Assembly: GCA_032622095.1 (NCBI GenBank)
Contig: CP136066.1
Span: 97,733,319-97,797,318, forward strand
Reading direction: 5' to 3'
DNA from: Siphonodentalium dalli
Taxonomy: Eukaryota; Mollusca; Scaphopoda; Gadilida; Siphonodentaliidae
DNA length: 64,000 nucleotides
The translations under genes were made by a program, and so were the position numbers. Positions 23,980 to 36,240 of this stretch are shown in pieces (position 1 is the stretch's first letter; every line of letters starts with the position of its first letter). The notes beneath the pieces were generated by a model. That model did no database searches. It saw nothing but the letters and a program-made list of their open reading frames with translations, and was not told the DNA's origin.

Positions 23980-25600
23980 GCTGCCCGAAAAACCATTCTT
24001 TCGTGACCACCACAGATAGTATTAATTTATTTGTTCATTCGTTGATTACTAATTACTGGGTATAGTTGATTGGATGTTTATTCTTGCTAGCAAGTGTTGC
24101 ATGCAGATGGAACATAGCACACATATTATATAACATATGTGTACATATACATACAAGTTCCCTTATAGGAAGTGCTTGGATAAATAAATTCTACAAACAG
24201 CCATATATATGCGTTGACGTTATTATATGTAATCTACCTGCAAGGGATAGGAATTCTTCTACACCTGTATTATATATATATGTTCGTCTGCTTGTAAGTC
24301 TTGGATACCCCGGGTATCTTCAGGTACATATAGGCAATTCTGCAATACGACTGAGGTCGACCAAAAGTATACACAAATGGTTATCAGGCAGACCGGTAAA
24401 TTAGGCAGACATAATCTGGTCCGCCTTATTTTCTCATGATCATAATTCATGTATTGGATGAACACACGGAGTGTTTCATTTGATCTTATTTTTGACTATA
24501 TTTTTAAATGGCTTCTGGTATGGCTTATTGGGCCTATCCACAGTAAGAGTGTGTACTCAGTTTTGAAATCGAACACAAATTAAAACTGTTTATATATGTC
24601 TGCCTAATTCTGGTTTTATATGGTTAGTCTGCCTCCTGAAAGCAGATTATTACGCCTCAAAATAGTAAGTTCGCCCTCATAATATCCTATATCTCACTTA
24701 ATTCATTCAATCGAAATGAAATTTTGAACGAATTGAACATCAGATGAGTTAATTAACCCGATGGTATTCGAACATTCTCTTGACTGTCACTTGATTGGAA
24801 AATTTGCCATTGTTAAAGTATCCCTTTCAATTGTGACGCTCAGTAGAATCTCGTGTGTATGAGTTAACTGTGTAATCAGTCTCCACAACCGTATTGCTGT
24901 TAGCGTTTGTTTTGAACTTGACCAGTTGTTCTACTTTCGGGTATTCGGCCAAATATACAACTCGGCTCCGCCTCGTTGAATAATTTTGCCGAATACCCTA
25001 CAGCTCGGGCAATTAAGGAGCATGATTTGGAACCACCCTTATATAGCAGATCCCTGCAATGACTCGAAAGGAATCGCACCCCATGTAGACTGAGGGCTAT
25101 CGCCATTTACGGGGCCATGATATGTTTTTACCTCGGACATAATTTGCTCGAAATGGCGGCAATATATCACGCCTGGCAATTTCAGCACTCGTTTTTTTAT
25201 TTTGCAAAACTATCAACTTTTAACCCGCATATTAGACACAATCTAATACAATTGCATAGAACACACAAGAACCAATGGAAAGGTTCTGTTCGTTTGAATT
25301 GTGTATCCAGCAAATAGTGAGGTCGACCGTCGAACATATATTGGTCGCTTCGTGAGAAGCAAGATATCGAATAATTATTTTTACCAGGTCTTGAAGGTTT
25401 TGATTTCATTGCCCATTTAAAACAGGCTTTATGCTTCTTCTCGTCATTCGATGTCAATTCGGATTGGACATTTTAGTTTTAAAAAGGGGTGATATATTTT
25501 AGGGACGTGGTCCGAGATCCTTCGTTGTGGGGGAGAACGGAGAAGGGGTGGTAAATTTCGACCACCCCCGTGAACCAATATATTGTCCCAAATAAACTAA
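23980..25600. other. Intergenic sequence downstream of NPC2
   Basis: No exon recognised. Frames are short. The NPC2 polyadenylation site probably falls in or before this interval, but no convincing AATAAA close to the stop could be singled out (AAATAAA near 23755 lies inside a MITE). Confidence 0.4.
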
Positions 25601-25623
25601 TTTTCAGTTGCACTTCCTCGATA

Positions 25624-25870
25624 GAATACGCCCTGTCACTAACTCGCGGCCATATTGGCTCCACCAGGCCCGGTTACTTGGTTTTAGTGCATGCTACATG
25701 TCTAAGTTCTTGAGTAGCATTTACATATATGGAAGTCAGCATGAATATTCAAAAGCTCCATATATGGAGATGCTACTCCATATATGAAGATGCTAAACCA
25801 CGGAACCGGGGCTGGATGAATATCTGAAACCACGGATGGGGCTGGATGAATCCAATACGGCCGCGGTATC
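25624..25870. mobile_element. MITE, CGCCCTGTCACTAACTCG family, copy 1
   Basis: Starts ATACGCCCTGTCACTAACTC then GCGGCCATATTGG and CCACCAGGCCCGG. The centre is a hairpin of CTCCATATATGGAG type with GATGCTACTCC. The right arm (CCACGGAACCGGGGCTGGAT) is duplicated but lacks the terminal part. Related copies are at 29072-29297 and, more distantly, 30509-30747. Confidence 0.6.
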
Positions 25871-25884
25871 ATTGGTTGTAATTG

Positions 25885-26310
25885 TGGGCCCGATAATTTA
25901 TCTAAACTGGTAACAAGAGCACCGCTAGGGGTGGAAACATACGATCGTGGTAATTCCAACAAAGGACCATAACTCCTGAGAGAATAGGTGGGTGGAACCC
26001 AAATTCGAACTTGACCTGTAGTTTGGGCTAGTAAACCCACATACTAAATTTCTACCCATTTAGTTCAGACTTCTAAAGTTATCACTCGGAAACGAAAATT
26101 GAGTGCAAATTTCGACAAAAAGGCCATAACTCTGGTGAAAATTGGCGGGTGGAACCCGAATTCGAACTTGACCTGTATGTTGTGCTAGTGAACCCATGCG
26201 CATACCAAAGTTCATTCCATTCAATTGAGAGTATATAAAGATATCAACCGGAAATCAAAAGCGAACGGACGAAAGTCCGGGCCAATAACATAATACGTCC
26301 CGCTTTTTAA
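25885..26310 (+). mobile_element. Tandem-core element with CGGACGAAAGTCCG hairpin
   Basis: Two and a half units of 160 bases share GGTGGGTGGAACCC, AATTCGAACTTGACCTGTA and GTAAACCCACATACTA-type sequence, and CATAACTCTGGTGA. It ends with a perfect short hairpin CGGAC-GAAA-GTCCG at 26266-26279 and GGCCAATAACATAATACGTC. This is again the tandem core plus 3' hairpin plan of HINE-like elements, in a family different from the one at 42-50 kb. Confidence 0.55.
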
Positions 26311-26319
26311 AAAAATATT

Positions 26320-29040
26320 CTACTTTTGGCCTAAAACAAATAAACAAAATTAATTTGACATCCTTAAATTTCCCTGTTAAATCGTGTTTTTGTTAGTATA
26401 TTCAAGTATTGGCTGCGAGTTGATTTAGCTATTGAATGTGATTGTTCATTGTCGGGTGTTTTTCCACCGGTCCAGACTTGTGGACCATGCCTTGCTCAGT
26501 CATGAAACTATAGATCTGATAGCTTGATGAGCCCTTAGCTAGGCCAAGTAATTCAGTGATAGAAATACATAAGACAGACAAACTATTTAAGGCTGAGATC
26601 GGTAAATACAATGTAGGTGAAGAAACCTGTGGCATACTAACATCGAAGTGAGCATATCTTGCCGTCATTTCCGAGAAACTTGTGACGTAGATTCCCGGCG
26701 CTGATATAGCTTTATCAGAAGTAAGCATCCAAACTCCATGCAGCGCCCTCTCCGTTATCACTGCGATAGATCACTGCCGAAAGGATGGCGCTTTGCGGAC
26801 CGATATATCTATTTTTACGTATCCTCGGAACTATATTTAGTCACCTATTATCTTATTTTGACCACCAAATGTTTGCAATAATGGTAATTCTTTCGGTATT
26901 GGTAAGAACAAAATGAATTGAGCCAGACATAGACAATTTTAATCCTAAAACATAAGAACTAAGAACATGTAATAAATCCGTACCAAATGTCCTTGGCAGT
27001 TGTATCTCAGCGGAACGATGGGAGACAACTCTGCCTGGAGTTTGGCAAACACCCTCATGAGTTAGGTCGCTCGTATGATGGGTGTTTCACTGAATGCATG
27101 CGACAAGGAAACTCGGGACCATATTGTCCCGTCGCAACTAATGTGTTCTATCTCCATTTTTTTATTTTTGTGGGAAATCGACTTTAAAGTTTTGACCCCC
27201 ACCCCCCCCCCCGGTTATAACATGTTCTCATTCTGTTTTGGAAGATAGTACATAGTACACATAGCTGGTGTAAAAAAATACTATTATACGACGAGTTTCG
27301 AGACAAAACATGTGATATATCGGCGTGAAATCACGAAAAAACACTTTGTGTAAAATTTTCCCTTTTTTTCCGTGTTACACACTGTGTTACAGAGGTTTTC
27401 GTGTTGATAATATAAACGTGAAAAATATAATTATCCTAGAAATAAGGTGCTCATACCTAGGAGTGAGAAAGCATTATTTCCAACTACAGAGTTCCATTGC
27501 TTTCTACTGAAGGTCAGAGATACAACATTTTAGCACTGAAATTTATTAATCACGTGGTACAAAATAAATAGATTCATTGGTCCACATCTGCAGTGGATAT
27601 AGAACAATATAGCACTGTCAAAAAAGTGAGTTTTTGAGATGGAAACGATAGACACGGTATCTGGTGATTTTCGGACAGGAAATCCCGCACCGAATCGAAC
27701 GATACCAATGTCTCACTTTCCCGCCAAAATTGAGATAGAACAGTTTAGTTCTGACGCGACGAAATTTCGAGAAACTGCGTGGCTTGGCTATGTGAAATAC
27801 AACACAAGAAGCTGAAGGCTAAACATCACAACCACGATGACAGGACCACAGGCCATAATGACCAAACATCAGAGTCGTGATGGCAGGACACAGGCTCTTA
27901 TGACCACTCTTGCAACTGAGGCAATATTTGACAGCTGAAATTACCAGTTTACTTCAAACCATACGACCGTTTAAACTCGTTTATCTAAATTCCATTAAAG
28001 GTGGATTATCTCTTTGTAAACATGTATTATATAGTTACCGGGGTATAAAGTATTATAGATCTGAATCGAAGACTCCTGTCCGGATATGCTTCTATCGATT
28101 AATATTAATTTTATTTCGAATATGTTCTGGTCTAAAAGGGTGTGGTTGTTTTAGCTAACGAACAATAGTGGTTACTGTTAACATAGGCCAGAAATTTTAT
28201 TGTGTAATTTTGTCACAAATAAACGTTAATTATACTCATTATCGCTTATAACTATGGAATAAAACAATACAACCAATCAATCTGGGACATTTGACGTTCG
28301 GTACAGCATAGTCATAGGAACAGCCTAATGCTCTATATATCGCTATATGGTATCACCCGAATGGTCTGTTCTAAAAATAGACAAATAAACGGTCCCAATG
28401 AAATATTCGAAATAAAATCAATATTAATTGATAGAAGCCTTTCCGATGGGTCTCTTTAGTTCATATTTATTATTTTATACCCACGCAACTATTTCAAATT
28501 TGTTATTTAAAGAGATAATCCATCTTTAAATATCAATGGGTATAAATTTGAAACTTAAACGCAACCTGAACAGAAAGTATTGACTCTCACTAATCAGTTG
28601 TTCCAAGCTTGTAGTCCATGACTATATCCTTGATCATAAGATATGTTATACACATAATTATATAAGATATTATCTTCCTTAAGTTCATGGACGTGGTGAC
28701 AGGATAACTTCCAACTTTGGTCAAATTTGTGTTTCTATAGTTGTTGAAAATGTTCTCATTGTGTTGTTTCCCAACAAGAAATTAGTGGGAAAGTTTTGTT
28801 TTTAGTAGGATATTTTTCTTTTGCAGTTTTGGTCAACATTTTGTTCTGAAATGGCTATAATTTGGAAATTGTCCAAACTAATTGGCGGTTTGAGATACCC
28901 CGGCCGAGTCCCTGCTGACATTTCATTGCATTATGACTACCACATCTGAAGATATTTCGAAAATAGGGGGAACTTTCTTCTTTTGTGATGTTTATTATAA
29001 CCACACACAGCAAGATGTTGCGCCTACTGTGCTGGCAATA
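26320..29040. other. Gene-free stretch with scattered repeat words
   Basis: A second copy of the GTGTTCTATCTCCAT repeat lies at 27134-27235. CCAAACTCCA words near 26727 and their complement near 27035 suggest a decayed inverted-repeat element, with a better preserved relative at 33540-33627. A 110-codon minus-strand frame at 26429-26761 has no recognisable domain. Nothing else was supported. Confidence 0.4.
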
Positions 29041-29071
29041 AGCGAGATCACTAAGTCGCAGCCTATTGATT

Positions 29072-29297
29072 ATGTTCTGTCACTAACTCGCGGCCATGTT
29101 GGATCCACCAGGTCCGGTTCCGTGATTTTAGTGCTACAGGTCAAAGTTCTGAGTAGCATTCCATATGTGGAAGTAATGAATAATTCAAAAGCTCCATATA
29201 TCGAAATGCTACTCCAAAACTTTGATCAGTAGCACTAAAACCACGGAACCGGGCCTGGTGGTTTCAATATGGCCGCGAGTAAGTGACAGGGCGTATA
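29072..29297. mobile_element. MITE, CGCCCTGTCACTAACTCG family, copy 2
   Basis: The left arm is TCTGTCACTAACTCGCGGCC, then CCACCAGGTCCGGTTCCGTG. The right arm is CACGGAACCGGGCCTGGTG followed by GGCCGCGAGTAAGTGACAGG. The inner hairpin carries GTCAAAGTTCTGAGTAGCA and its complement. The total is about 226 bases and is nearly palindromic throughout. Confidence 0.75.
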
Positions 29298-29432
29298 CCC
29301 TATACCCTGGTAAATTAAAACATAGGAAGAAACAGAAATATAAAACTACAGGTGTGACCATAGAGGTGTGTCGATAGAAACAAGTACAAATATAAATATA
29401 AAAATTCTAAATTTACAAACGAGCTCCCTACT

Positions 29433-30493
29433 TTAAAGGTACTCAATCCGATCAGACGCTCCTAAATTACTATTTCTTTGGCTTCGGGGGTAAAAGATAT
29501 TTGATTCGAGTCGAGTCGAGGAACCTGTATCGAGAGTCGATCAGATGCTCAACACCATGGTTGTTTAACAAATTACTGTTTTAACCTGAGAATATAAAGG
29601 ACACAAATCAGTCAAGAATATGGAAATGCCGAGAACATATATGACAATTAATGTTAATGAATATGACCACCTCACACGAATGTGGCTCAAAACGCTCACA
29701 CGTATGCAACCAGCAAGCATACCTTTACCATATCACATTAAAACGGACGCATGCACATGGCGACATATTAATCAACACCTCACATGCAAACATCACATCA
29801 AAACGGCCGGACATGGCCACATGCACGCGACATATTAATCAACACCTCACATGCAAATGACTATATACACACACTCAATGCAAACAATCACACAATTTAT
29901 CACATCACAGACAAATGAATAAATGTACATTAATACAAACGGAATGAGAACGTATCAAACTAATTGGAAAATATTCGATGAATATGAATCTGGAAAAACA
30001 GTGAATGTAATAACAAGTGCATCAAAACCATTTGATATAAGTCTCTGTCAATTGAGATAATGTATTTACACAAGCTCCAACACCAACATGCTATCCAAGC
30101 ACAGACGAAGTCCATTCAGTCAGATATGAAAATTCAATGTACAAGTGTTCAACTTCCAGATTGTATTGCAATGTCACAAAGAGACCTTCACCTAAATACT
30201 CACACATTGGCGGGCACTGATGTTACATATCACCCATCAAAGCTCAGAGTGATTAGATATCGATGTTTGAAGTTCACGATTTCTATTGTTTGTGGGACAG
30301 AACTTGCCGGTCAAATGGACGATCTTGCAGATACAGATGGATAACTCTAAAATCAAGTGGTAATAATAAACACTTGATTTTAGAGTTATCCATCTTTGAT
30401 GGGTGGGTTCCTCGACTCGAATATTTTTTACCCCCGAAGCCAAAGAGATATAGTAAATAAATTAGGAGCGTCTGATCGGATGAGTACCTTTAA
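29433..30493. mobile_element. TTAA MITE, GGTACTCAATCCGATCAG family, copy D with internal insertion
   Basis: The left part (29433-29545) starts TTAAAGGTACTCAATCCGAT. The right part (30233-30493) contains CATCAAAGCTCAGAGTGAT, the GATGGATAACTCTAAAATCA hairpin and the end GATGAGTACCTTTAA. The 690 bases between are foreign. They include a 67-bp direct duplication (CGACATATTAATCAACACCT at 29761 and 29828) in an AC-rich segment. Both TTAA ends are preserved. Confidence 0.65.
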
Positions 30494-30508
30494 CAAACGC
30501 ATCGCGAA

Positions 30509-30747
30509 AAGCGAGATCACTGAGTCGTTACCATATTGTACCATATTGTATCCATAGTGTATCCATCCAGGCCCGCGCAGTCAGTGCTACAGCATGCAGG
30601 TCAAAGTTCTGGAGTAGCACTCCATATATGGACATATTCGAAACTCCTTGTATGGAATGCTACTCCAGAACTTTGACCTGTAGCACTTAATGCGCGCGGA
30701 ATGGGGTTTGATGGACCCAATATGGTAGCGACTCAGTGATCTCGCTT
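30509..30747. mobile_element. 239-bp palindromic MITE, AAGCGAGATCACTGAGTCG ends
   Basis: The ends are AAGCGAGATCACTGAGTCG and CGACTCAGTGATCTCGCTT, exact complements. The inner arms share ACCATATTG, GTGCTAC, GGTCAAAGTTCTGGAGTAGC and CTCCATATATGG-like loops with the family at 29072, which suggests one family that swapped terminal sequences. Located 16 bases after the right end of the TTAA MITE. Confidence 0.8.
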
Positions 30748-30774
30748 ATTGATATAACACGTTACAAGGGAGTT

Positions 30775-31640
30775 CACTAATTCGAATATGTCCTCACTTC
30801 TAACGGTTATAATTCACAAACGCCTGAACAGTTTCCTGAAATTCCAACGCAAATCGATCGAGTAAAAGCTATATTTTACAAGTCTGGTATACACAATTCT
30901 AGGATATACTGTTCGACAAAATTTTTCAAATTCGATAGCTCCCTTCTAGAGGTGATCCAAAACATGTCTGTAAATTTTCAAAACAATATTGCAATAAATG
31001 CGGCGTGCAGGATGTGCCAAAGTTTTAATCCAAGATGGCTGCTGGCTATGGGAGGCCTTTTTCAGATTTGTTATATATGCACTGAAGCGCAAATCATTTG
31101 CGCTAAAGTGTGAATCATATTTGTGCTGGAGAGTTGTCAATTTATTTTAACTGATGCGCAAATACCTAGTTAACATCAATTGACTCCCCTCAGACACTGA
31201 ATAAGTAAGTCCATCTCATACTCATATATTGTGGGTGGACTCTACCTCTAACAATTCATGTTTGCTTGACACCATCAGTATGCCTATTTCTGATTAATGT
31301 CTTCATGGCCTAAAAGTCAATTGAGTTATAGGGGGAATCTCTGCATAATAATTTTTATTGGCGCTTCAGCTCAAATAAGGAATAACAGTGAAAAATACCT
31401 CCCATATATATGGCATATAGCTGGCGGCCATGTTTTTTTGTTTTGTTTTTTATACGAATTTCGGGACTATACTATGGTCCCATCTAGAGGTCACCCTGAA
31501 GATCCACATGAAGTCTGGTGACGATTAAGTGATAGATATGTGGCCTGTGGGAGTGTTAAGGACATTGTTGATGGATGGACGCACGCAGACGCAAAACCAT
31601 GGCAACAACTCAATTTGATCTAAAACAGTTGTTTCATAGA
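30775..31640. repeat. Mixed repeat fragments
   Basis: 30780-30950 resembles the arm of the large palindrome at 57157-58062 (CCTCACTTCTAACGG, CACAATTCTAGGATA). 31020-31040 and 31425-31440 carry the AAGATGGCTGCTGGC / GGCGGCCATG words of the HINE core. 31545-31620 has a diverged HINE 3' end (GTTGATGGATGGACGCACGC, CCATGGCAACAACTCAA). These are old fragments; boundaries are unclear. Confidence 0.45.
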
Positions 31641-31649
31641 TCATATTAA

Positions 31650-33530
31650 TAGTCTGGTCGATAAAAGGTTTCCACCTAGAACAAATCTGGACTGAGATGG
31701 TTTTTAATCCATTTTGAAGAGGAATATTCCCACTATAACATATCTAAAATCAGCTAAAATCAGCGTTGAGAAATTTTATCTGGCCTTGGGGAAATAGGTT
31801 TTTCTACAATATCCCTCATCGGCTACAACAGAACGCCTTACTCCTCCATGCGATATATACCAGTTTTGCATGGAATTAGAGTACGGGGGTGAATAGAGTG
31901 ACAAGGACATAAAATAAAGCATTCGCGGCCATGAAATGTGTGTCAAAATGGCCGCAACTCCAATCCATGATACGACGAAAGCAACATTTGATAACAACAT
32001 AGAAGTGAAAATACGTATTGTTAATTTAAAAGTACGTTGTTAAATACCTTTAAAGGTACTCAGATCATTAAAACAAACTCCATCTGAAGGATGTATCGGT
32101 CACTGCAACGCATATTCAACCCAATTATTTACGTCTTTAAAGTTCGGGTTTTCTGCTTAGAATGCATCCAAAAGTTGGTCCAAAAACATAATTTCGGGCA
32201 TGTAACAAGTGAAGTAATGTTTCGCCACACAGTGCGTGGTAGATTCATTTTTGAATGATGATTAATTATTTCAATGTAACGCAGAAACTGAAATGCACAC
32301 TCTTTCGGTGTAAATAACAGTTACATTACCGGTTCAACTCTGTCAGTGATAATAAACCACAAACGTATGTCGTATTGCTCAGTACATCTCTTCAATAGAG
32401 TAGCACCCGATCTCACCAGATCGAAGAGACGCTACATCGTACATTTTATTTAAGACTAATATTCATGCTGCTACCAAACCGGTTTCTTAGTAGACAATTT
32501 TGTTCAAATTCCTTCAGTTGGTAATTCAGAACTGGAATATGTTATCCCGCTATGCACAATATTAGTTTTCAATATATTGTTGTTTGAAAATATCTTACCA
32601 TTTCAACCCGCATATTTGGGCTAAATATCAGGTCCTCTGTATTTAAAGCTATTATTTATGCGTTGACCATTCACTCAATGTTGCTATTGATGGTTGCGTG
32701 TGCGGCATATATGTGTAACATTAGGGAGAATGTGTAATCACGCTGATGCGGTTGCAGAAAACGTACATGTGGCCTTAGTTATATTGAGCAAATATAATTT
32801 CGAGGTATACAGACAGTCTCTGCCACAGAGTATGTAGACAGTTTTGGTAAAGTTGAGATTTTATTGAAGATAACCTATGGTACTCCTTTTGATAAATTGC
32901 GTTCGGCGTATACCGCCATGCATTATTGTGATAAAAGGGAAATTTTCGTGTTTATTCACTTGACCGGAGGTAACTATGCCTACTATTTTAAGACACGGGC
33001 AATAGGCTCCACACATTTTACCCAGTACTCTATAAATAGCTCTCATTCTGTTTTATAGTAGGTGCATTTTGACAGATTTGATGTTGTAAATATAAAAATA
33101 AATCATGGTCGGTCACATTCGTGAGACTGCTCTGAGTAAATATATTTCTACTTCTAAAAGGTCACAGAATCAAAACTTCCTTATTAAATCACAGTTAACT
33201 GTTTAATTACACATATATCGCACGATTCAAGATAAACAGTACAGATAAAACTGCGTTGTTATTCTGTTTCTGGGCGCCCAAAAAGTCCATATTTACTATA
33301 GTAACCTTTGTATGAGACTGCTTTCGCTAACTCTCTCCCGAGATACATTAGAGACAATCCGCACATCTCTTATTACACCACAAGGTGGTGTAAGTTGTTT
33401 TACAGTTTTTCATATCGCCTGTATCACTGTATCACTGTGGGAAAATTATGTTTTGTACCCTGGCTTAATCGTACCGATATGCTCCGTTGATTCAGAGTGC
33501 CGGGATGAAGATAATTAATTGTGTTTATCA
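31650..33530. other. Gene-free stretch
   Basis: No exon, RNA gene or element boundary was recognised. A lone TTAAAGGTACTCAGATCATT at 32051 resembles one end of the GGTACTC MITE family without the rest. Confidence 0.4.
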
Positions 33531-33539
33531 CAGAATGCG

Positions 33540-33627
33540 TTAACTGCCAAACTCCATAAAGGGCCCTCTACACTATCGCTCCGAAACGATGAGATACCTC
33601 TGTCTGGAGTTTGGACTGTTTGGTTAA
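33540..33627. repeat. Inverted repeat with CCAAACTCCA arms
   Basis: GTTAACTGCCAAACTCCA is mirrored by TGGAGTTTGG followed by TTTGGTTAAC. The loop carries GGGCCCTCTACACTATCG, similar to words near 26735. Probably a short MITE remnant. Confidence 0.55.
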
Positions 33628-33642
33628 CTGCTTCGCCATTGG

Positions 33643-33710
33643 CTTTGAAAAGCAGACGAAATTCATAAACAATGTGTACAGCTGTTAGAAATTTCGTCGG
33701 CTTTTCAAAG
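33643..33710. repeat. 68-bp hairpin
   Basis: CTTTGAAAAGCAGACGAAATT is mirrored by AATTTCGTCGGCTTTTCAAAG with one unpaired base and a loop of about 26 bases. It stands next to the preceding inverted repeat and may belong to the same element. Confidence 0.65.
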
Positions 33711-34098
33711 AGACCTATAGGCTATTTGGCCACGCGTTTGTCACAAGACAACAGACCTGTTTCTTGCGTGCATGCATAATTCGTGTTTTATTGATAGTAA
33801 TGACGAAAAGAGTAACGACTTGTATTAATCGAATAATAAAAATGAAGTTACTGAGTTTGCCGTATCGTAATCAGGATGGACTTTATTTTACCTACGGACT
33901 GTCCGTTCTTGAAAGTGCAGCCTACTCGTATAGTAAAACTGGGAACTATATGCTTGATTCGTATCAAGGTGACGTCAAGTCGCGGGATGTTGGCCAGTTT
34001 CTGTGCCGATGCCACGGGCGTACACTGGCGATGGCGGGGTTGTTGACGGGTGTGTCAGGCGTACACATGTAGAGTGACATATTAGCATTACATTAACT

Positions 34099-35659
34099 TC
34101 TACTATTATAAAAATAAATTGAGTTCGTGTGTCTGTCAGGCAAAAGGCGACAAAACGACTGAACTCCTCTGAAAATGTGTACATGGGGTCATAGCATGCA
34201 CGTAACCCGGGGATTAAGGGCGCTAATAATGTTTATAACTTTTGCTATAAATTATATAGGCGATCAAACGGACGGGCATGCAGATCGGCAGATGTTTAAA
34301 AAAAATATCATTTTTTTTTAAATTTGGGAATAGATTTTTAAAACTTGTTTTGCTTTATTCTATTTTATGGATGTTAGTTTTGAAGACTATTATAATATTT
34401 AAAGAAGGGGCAGTCCTGTCAACACATTTGGTATTTTGAAAAAATAGTGATTTTGAAGCCATTTTCACGAAGCTTGGTATTATTTCTTTAAAATGGGGAA
34501 TGTGACCCTAAAAATAATATAACAAAAAAAATTCCGGACCCCCGTGTCTTATATATATGTACTTTTAGTATTATGACCAATTTGTGCCAGGGGCCGGTGG
34601 TTGTACTATTCATGTGTGTTTCCGAATACGTTGATCGAATAAATAGGATTATCATTATTTGTGGCTGAGACATGAGAAGCTACATAATTTTATATGTAAT
34701 TGCCATAGGTGTAATATGTTGTCCAATGGGGGATTGCATTATGGGTAATTAGGTAGTGTCGTAACTGACTCAATCGTACCGATAGAGTCACGTACATTAC
34801 TTTCCTTTGAAATTTCAACACGCGTCTCAGTCATTACATACCCCACAGCAGAGTCATGTGTTGGGTTCTCTTCAACTTTCCTTTGCAATTTCATCACGCT
34901 CTTCAGTCAATGCATATCCCAAGAAATTCTGTCCTTTCTGGCCTGGTTACTAGGCTAGTAATTAGGTCGATGTAAAAGTAAAAATGGGTCGCTTTAAAAG
35001 CTGTAGTCTTGCCCCGCTGAATAAAATAGTCCGACACATATTACCACATGTGCTGATATTGATATTACCACACCCTTTGGAAAGCATGCGATCGTGTGGT
35101 AATCAAAGATGGATTTCGACGAAATTTGACACTTAGAGGTATTTGTGTCCGGGTAGTGTTTTGGACGGGTCAAATCGTGACCTCGACCTCACCTTGACAA
35201 TTGACAAGGTCAAATTGGGTAAAACGGACGGGTTTCGACGAAATTTGATACATATGGCTACTTTTATCCGGGGAGTGTTTTGGACGTGTCAAATCGTGAC
35301 CCCGGTGTGACCTTGACCTTCAATATGGCCAATCAAATGTCAAATCAGGTAAGACGGATTGATTTCGACGAAATTTGATACCTAGGGATACTTTTGTCAG
35401 GGGGTATTTTGGACGGGTCAAATCGTGACCCCGACCTGACCTTGACCTTCGAAATGGTCAATTCAATGTCAAATCGGGTAAAACGGACTGATTTCGACGA
35501 AATTTGATACCTAGGGTTACTTTTCTCCGGGGAGTGTTTTGGACGGGTCAAATCATGACCCCGACCTGACCTTCAAAATAGTCAATTCAAGGTCAAATCG
35601 CGCCTTTCGCCGGAAATCAGATGGGAAACAGCCCGGACAAAGTCGGGCCCACCAGCTAG
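34099..35659 (+). mobile_element. Non-autonomous Helitron 1 with 123-bp tandem core
   Basis: The 3' end shows the Helitron signature: a hairpin GCCCGGAC-AA-AGTCGGGC at 35631-35648 and, eight bases later, CTAG followed by host T. The probable 5' end is TCTACTATTATAAAAATAAA, matching the TC start and the layout of Helitron 2. Between 35110 and 35600 are four direct units of about 123 bases (GATTTCGACGAAATTTGATA, TTTTGGACGGGTCAAATCGT, CGACCTGACCTTGACCTTC). No Rep/helicase is encoded. The base before the 5' TC is T where A is expected, so the left end is less certain than the right. Confidence 0.7.
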
Positions 35660-36240
35660 TGTAATAAAGCAGACAGCTTGAAGAATGTAATGTATAATAC
35701 AAGAAACGGGGAAAACTTGATATATGGAAGTATCCAAATTTCCCACATGGGATTTGAAAGCTAGTTTATATCATATTAGTATAATTTCTATTCATGGCAA
35801 ATAATATGATCTTGGTGGCGTTACCATTTCTCCTATGGTTTTCTCGTCAGAAGTTGCCCTCTGAAATCATTCGTCCTAGCGTAAGTCGAGAGCTTGTTCA
35901 CTCATATGACTAGCTATCCAATTCTCCATAAATTGTAAATTTTATTCCATATTGTCCTTTTTGGCCCCCATTTTGGGACAGACATTCTACCGACAAGGTC
36001 TACGAATAAGCATTGTTTTTGTGTATTTATTTTATTACTAATTTGGTATTAGTTGGTGAACCTATCTCAGAAATTCATAATTTCAAAGCGAATTTTATCG
36101 GATTTTGGATATGATATAAAGGATAATTATATTCCTCTTCAAATTGGAATACAAACCCGCTATGTTGACCCTAAAATTTTAGTTTATCGAACAGACTATA
36201 AGAAAATATATCTGATATGTACTTTGAAAATTTCAAAATA
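35660..36240. other. Intergenic sequence between Helitron 1 and the satellite
   Basis: 35780-35870 (AATATGATCTTG, TATGGTTTTCTCGTC) resembles 1553-1610 inside the foldback element at the left end of the window, so part of that repeat is present here. No exon recognised. Confidence 0.4.

Noticed and set aside
26429-26761. 110-codon minus-strand frame as a possible gene
   Set aside because: No recognisable motif, no splice context, and it lies in a repeat-rich stretch. Left as non-coding.
33764-34072. 102-codon plus-strand frame
   Set aside because: No motif or exon signals; it ends against the presumed Helitron 5' end. Likely chance.
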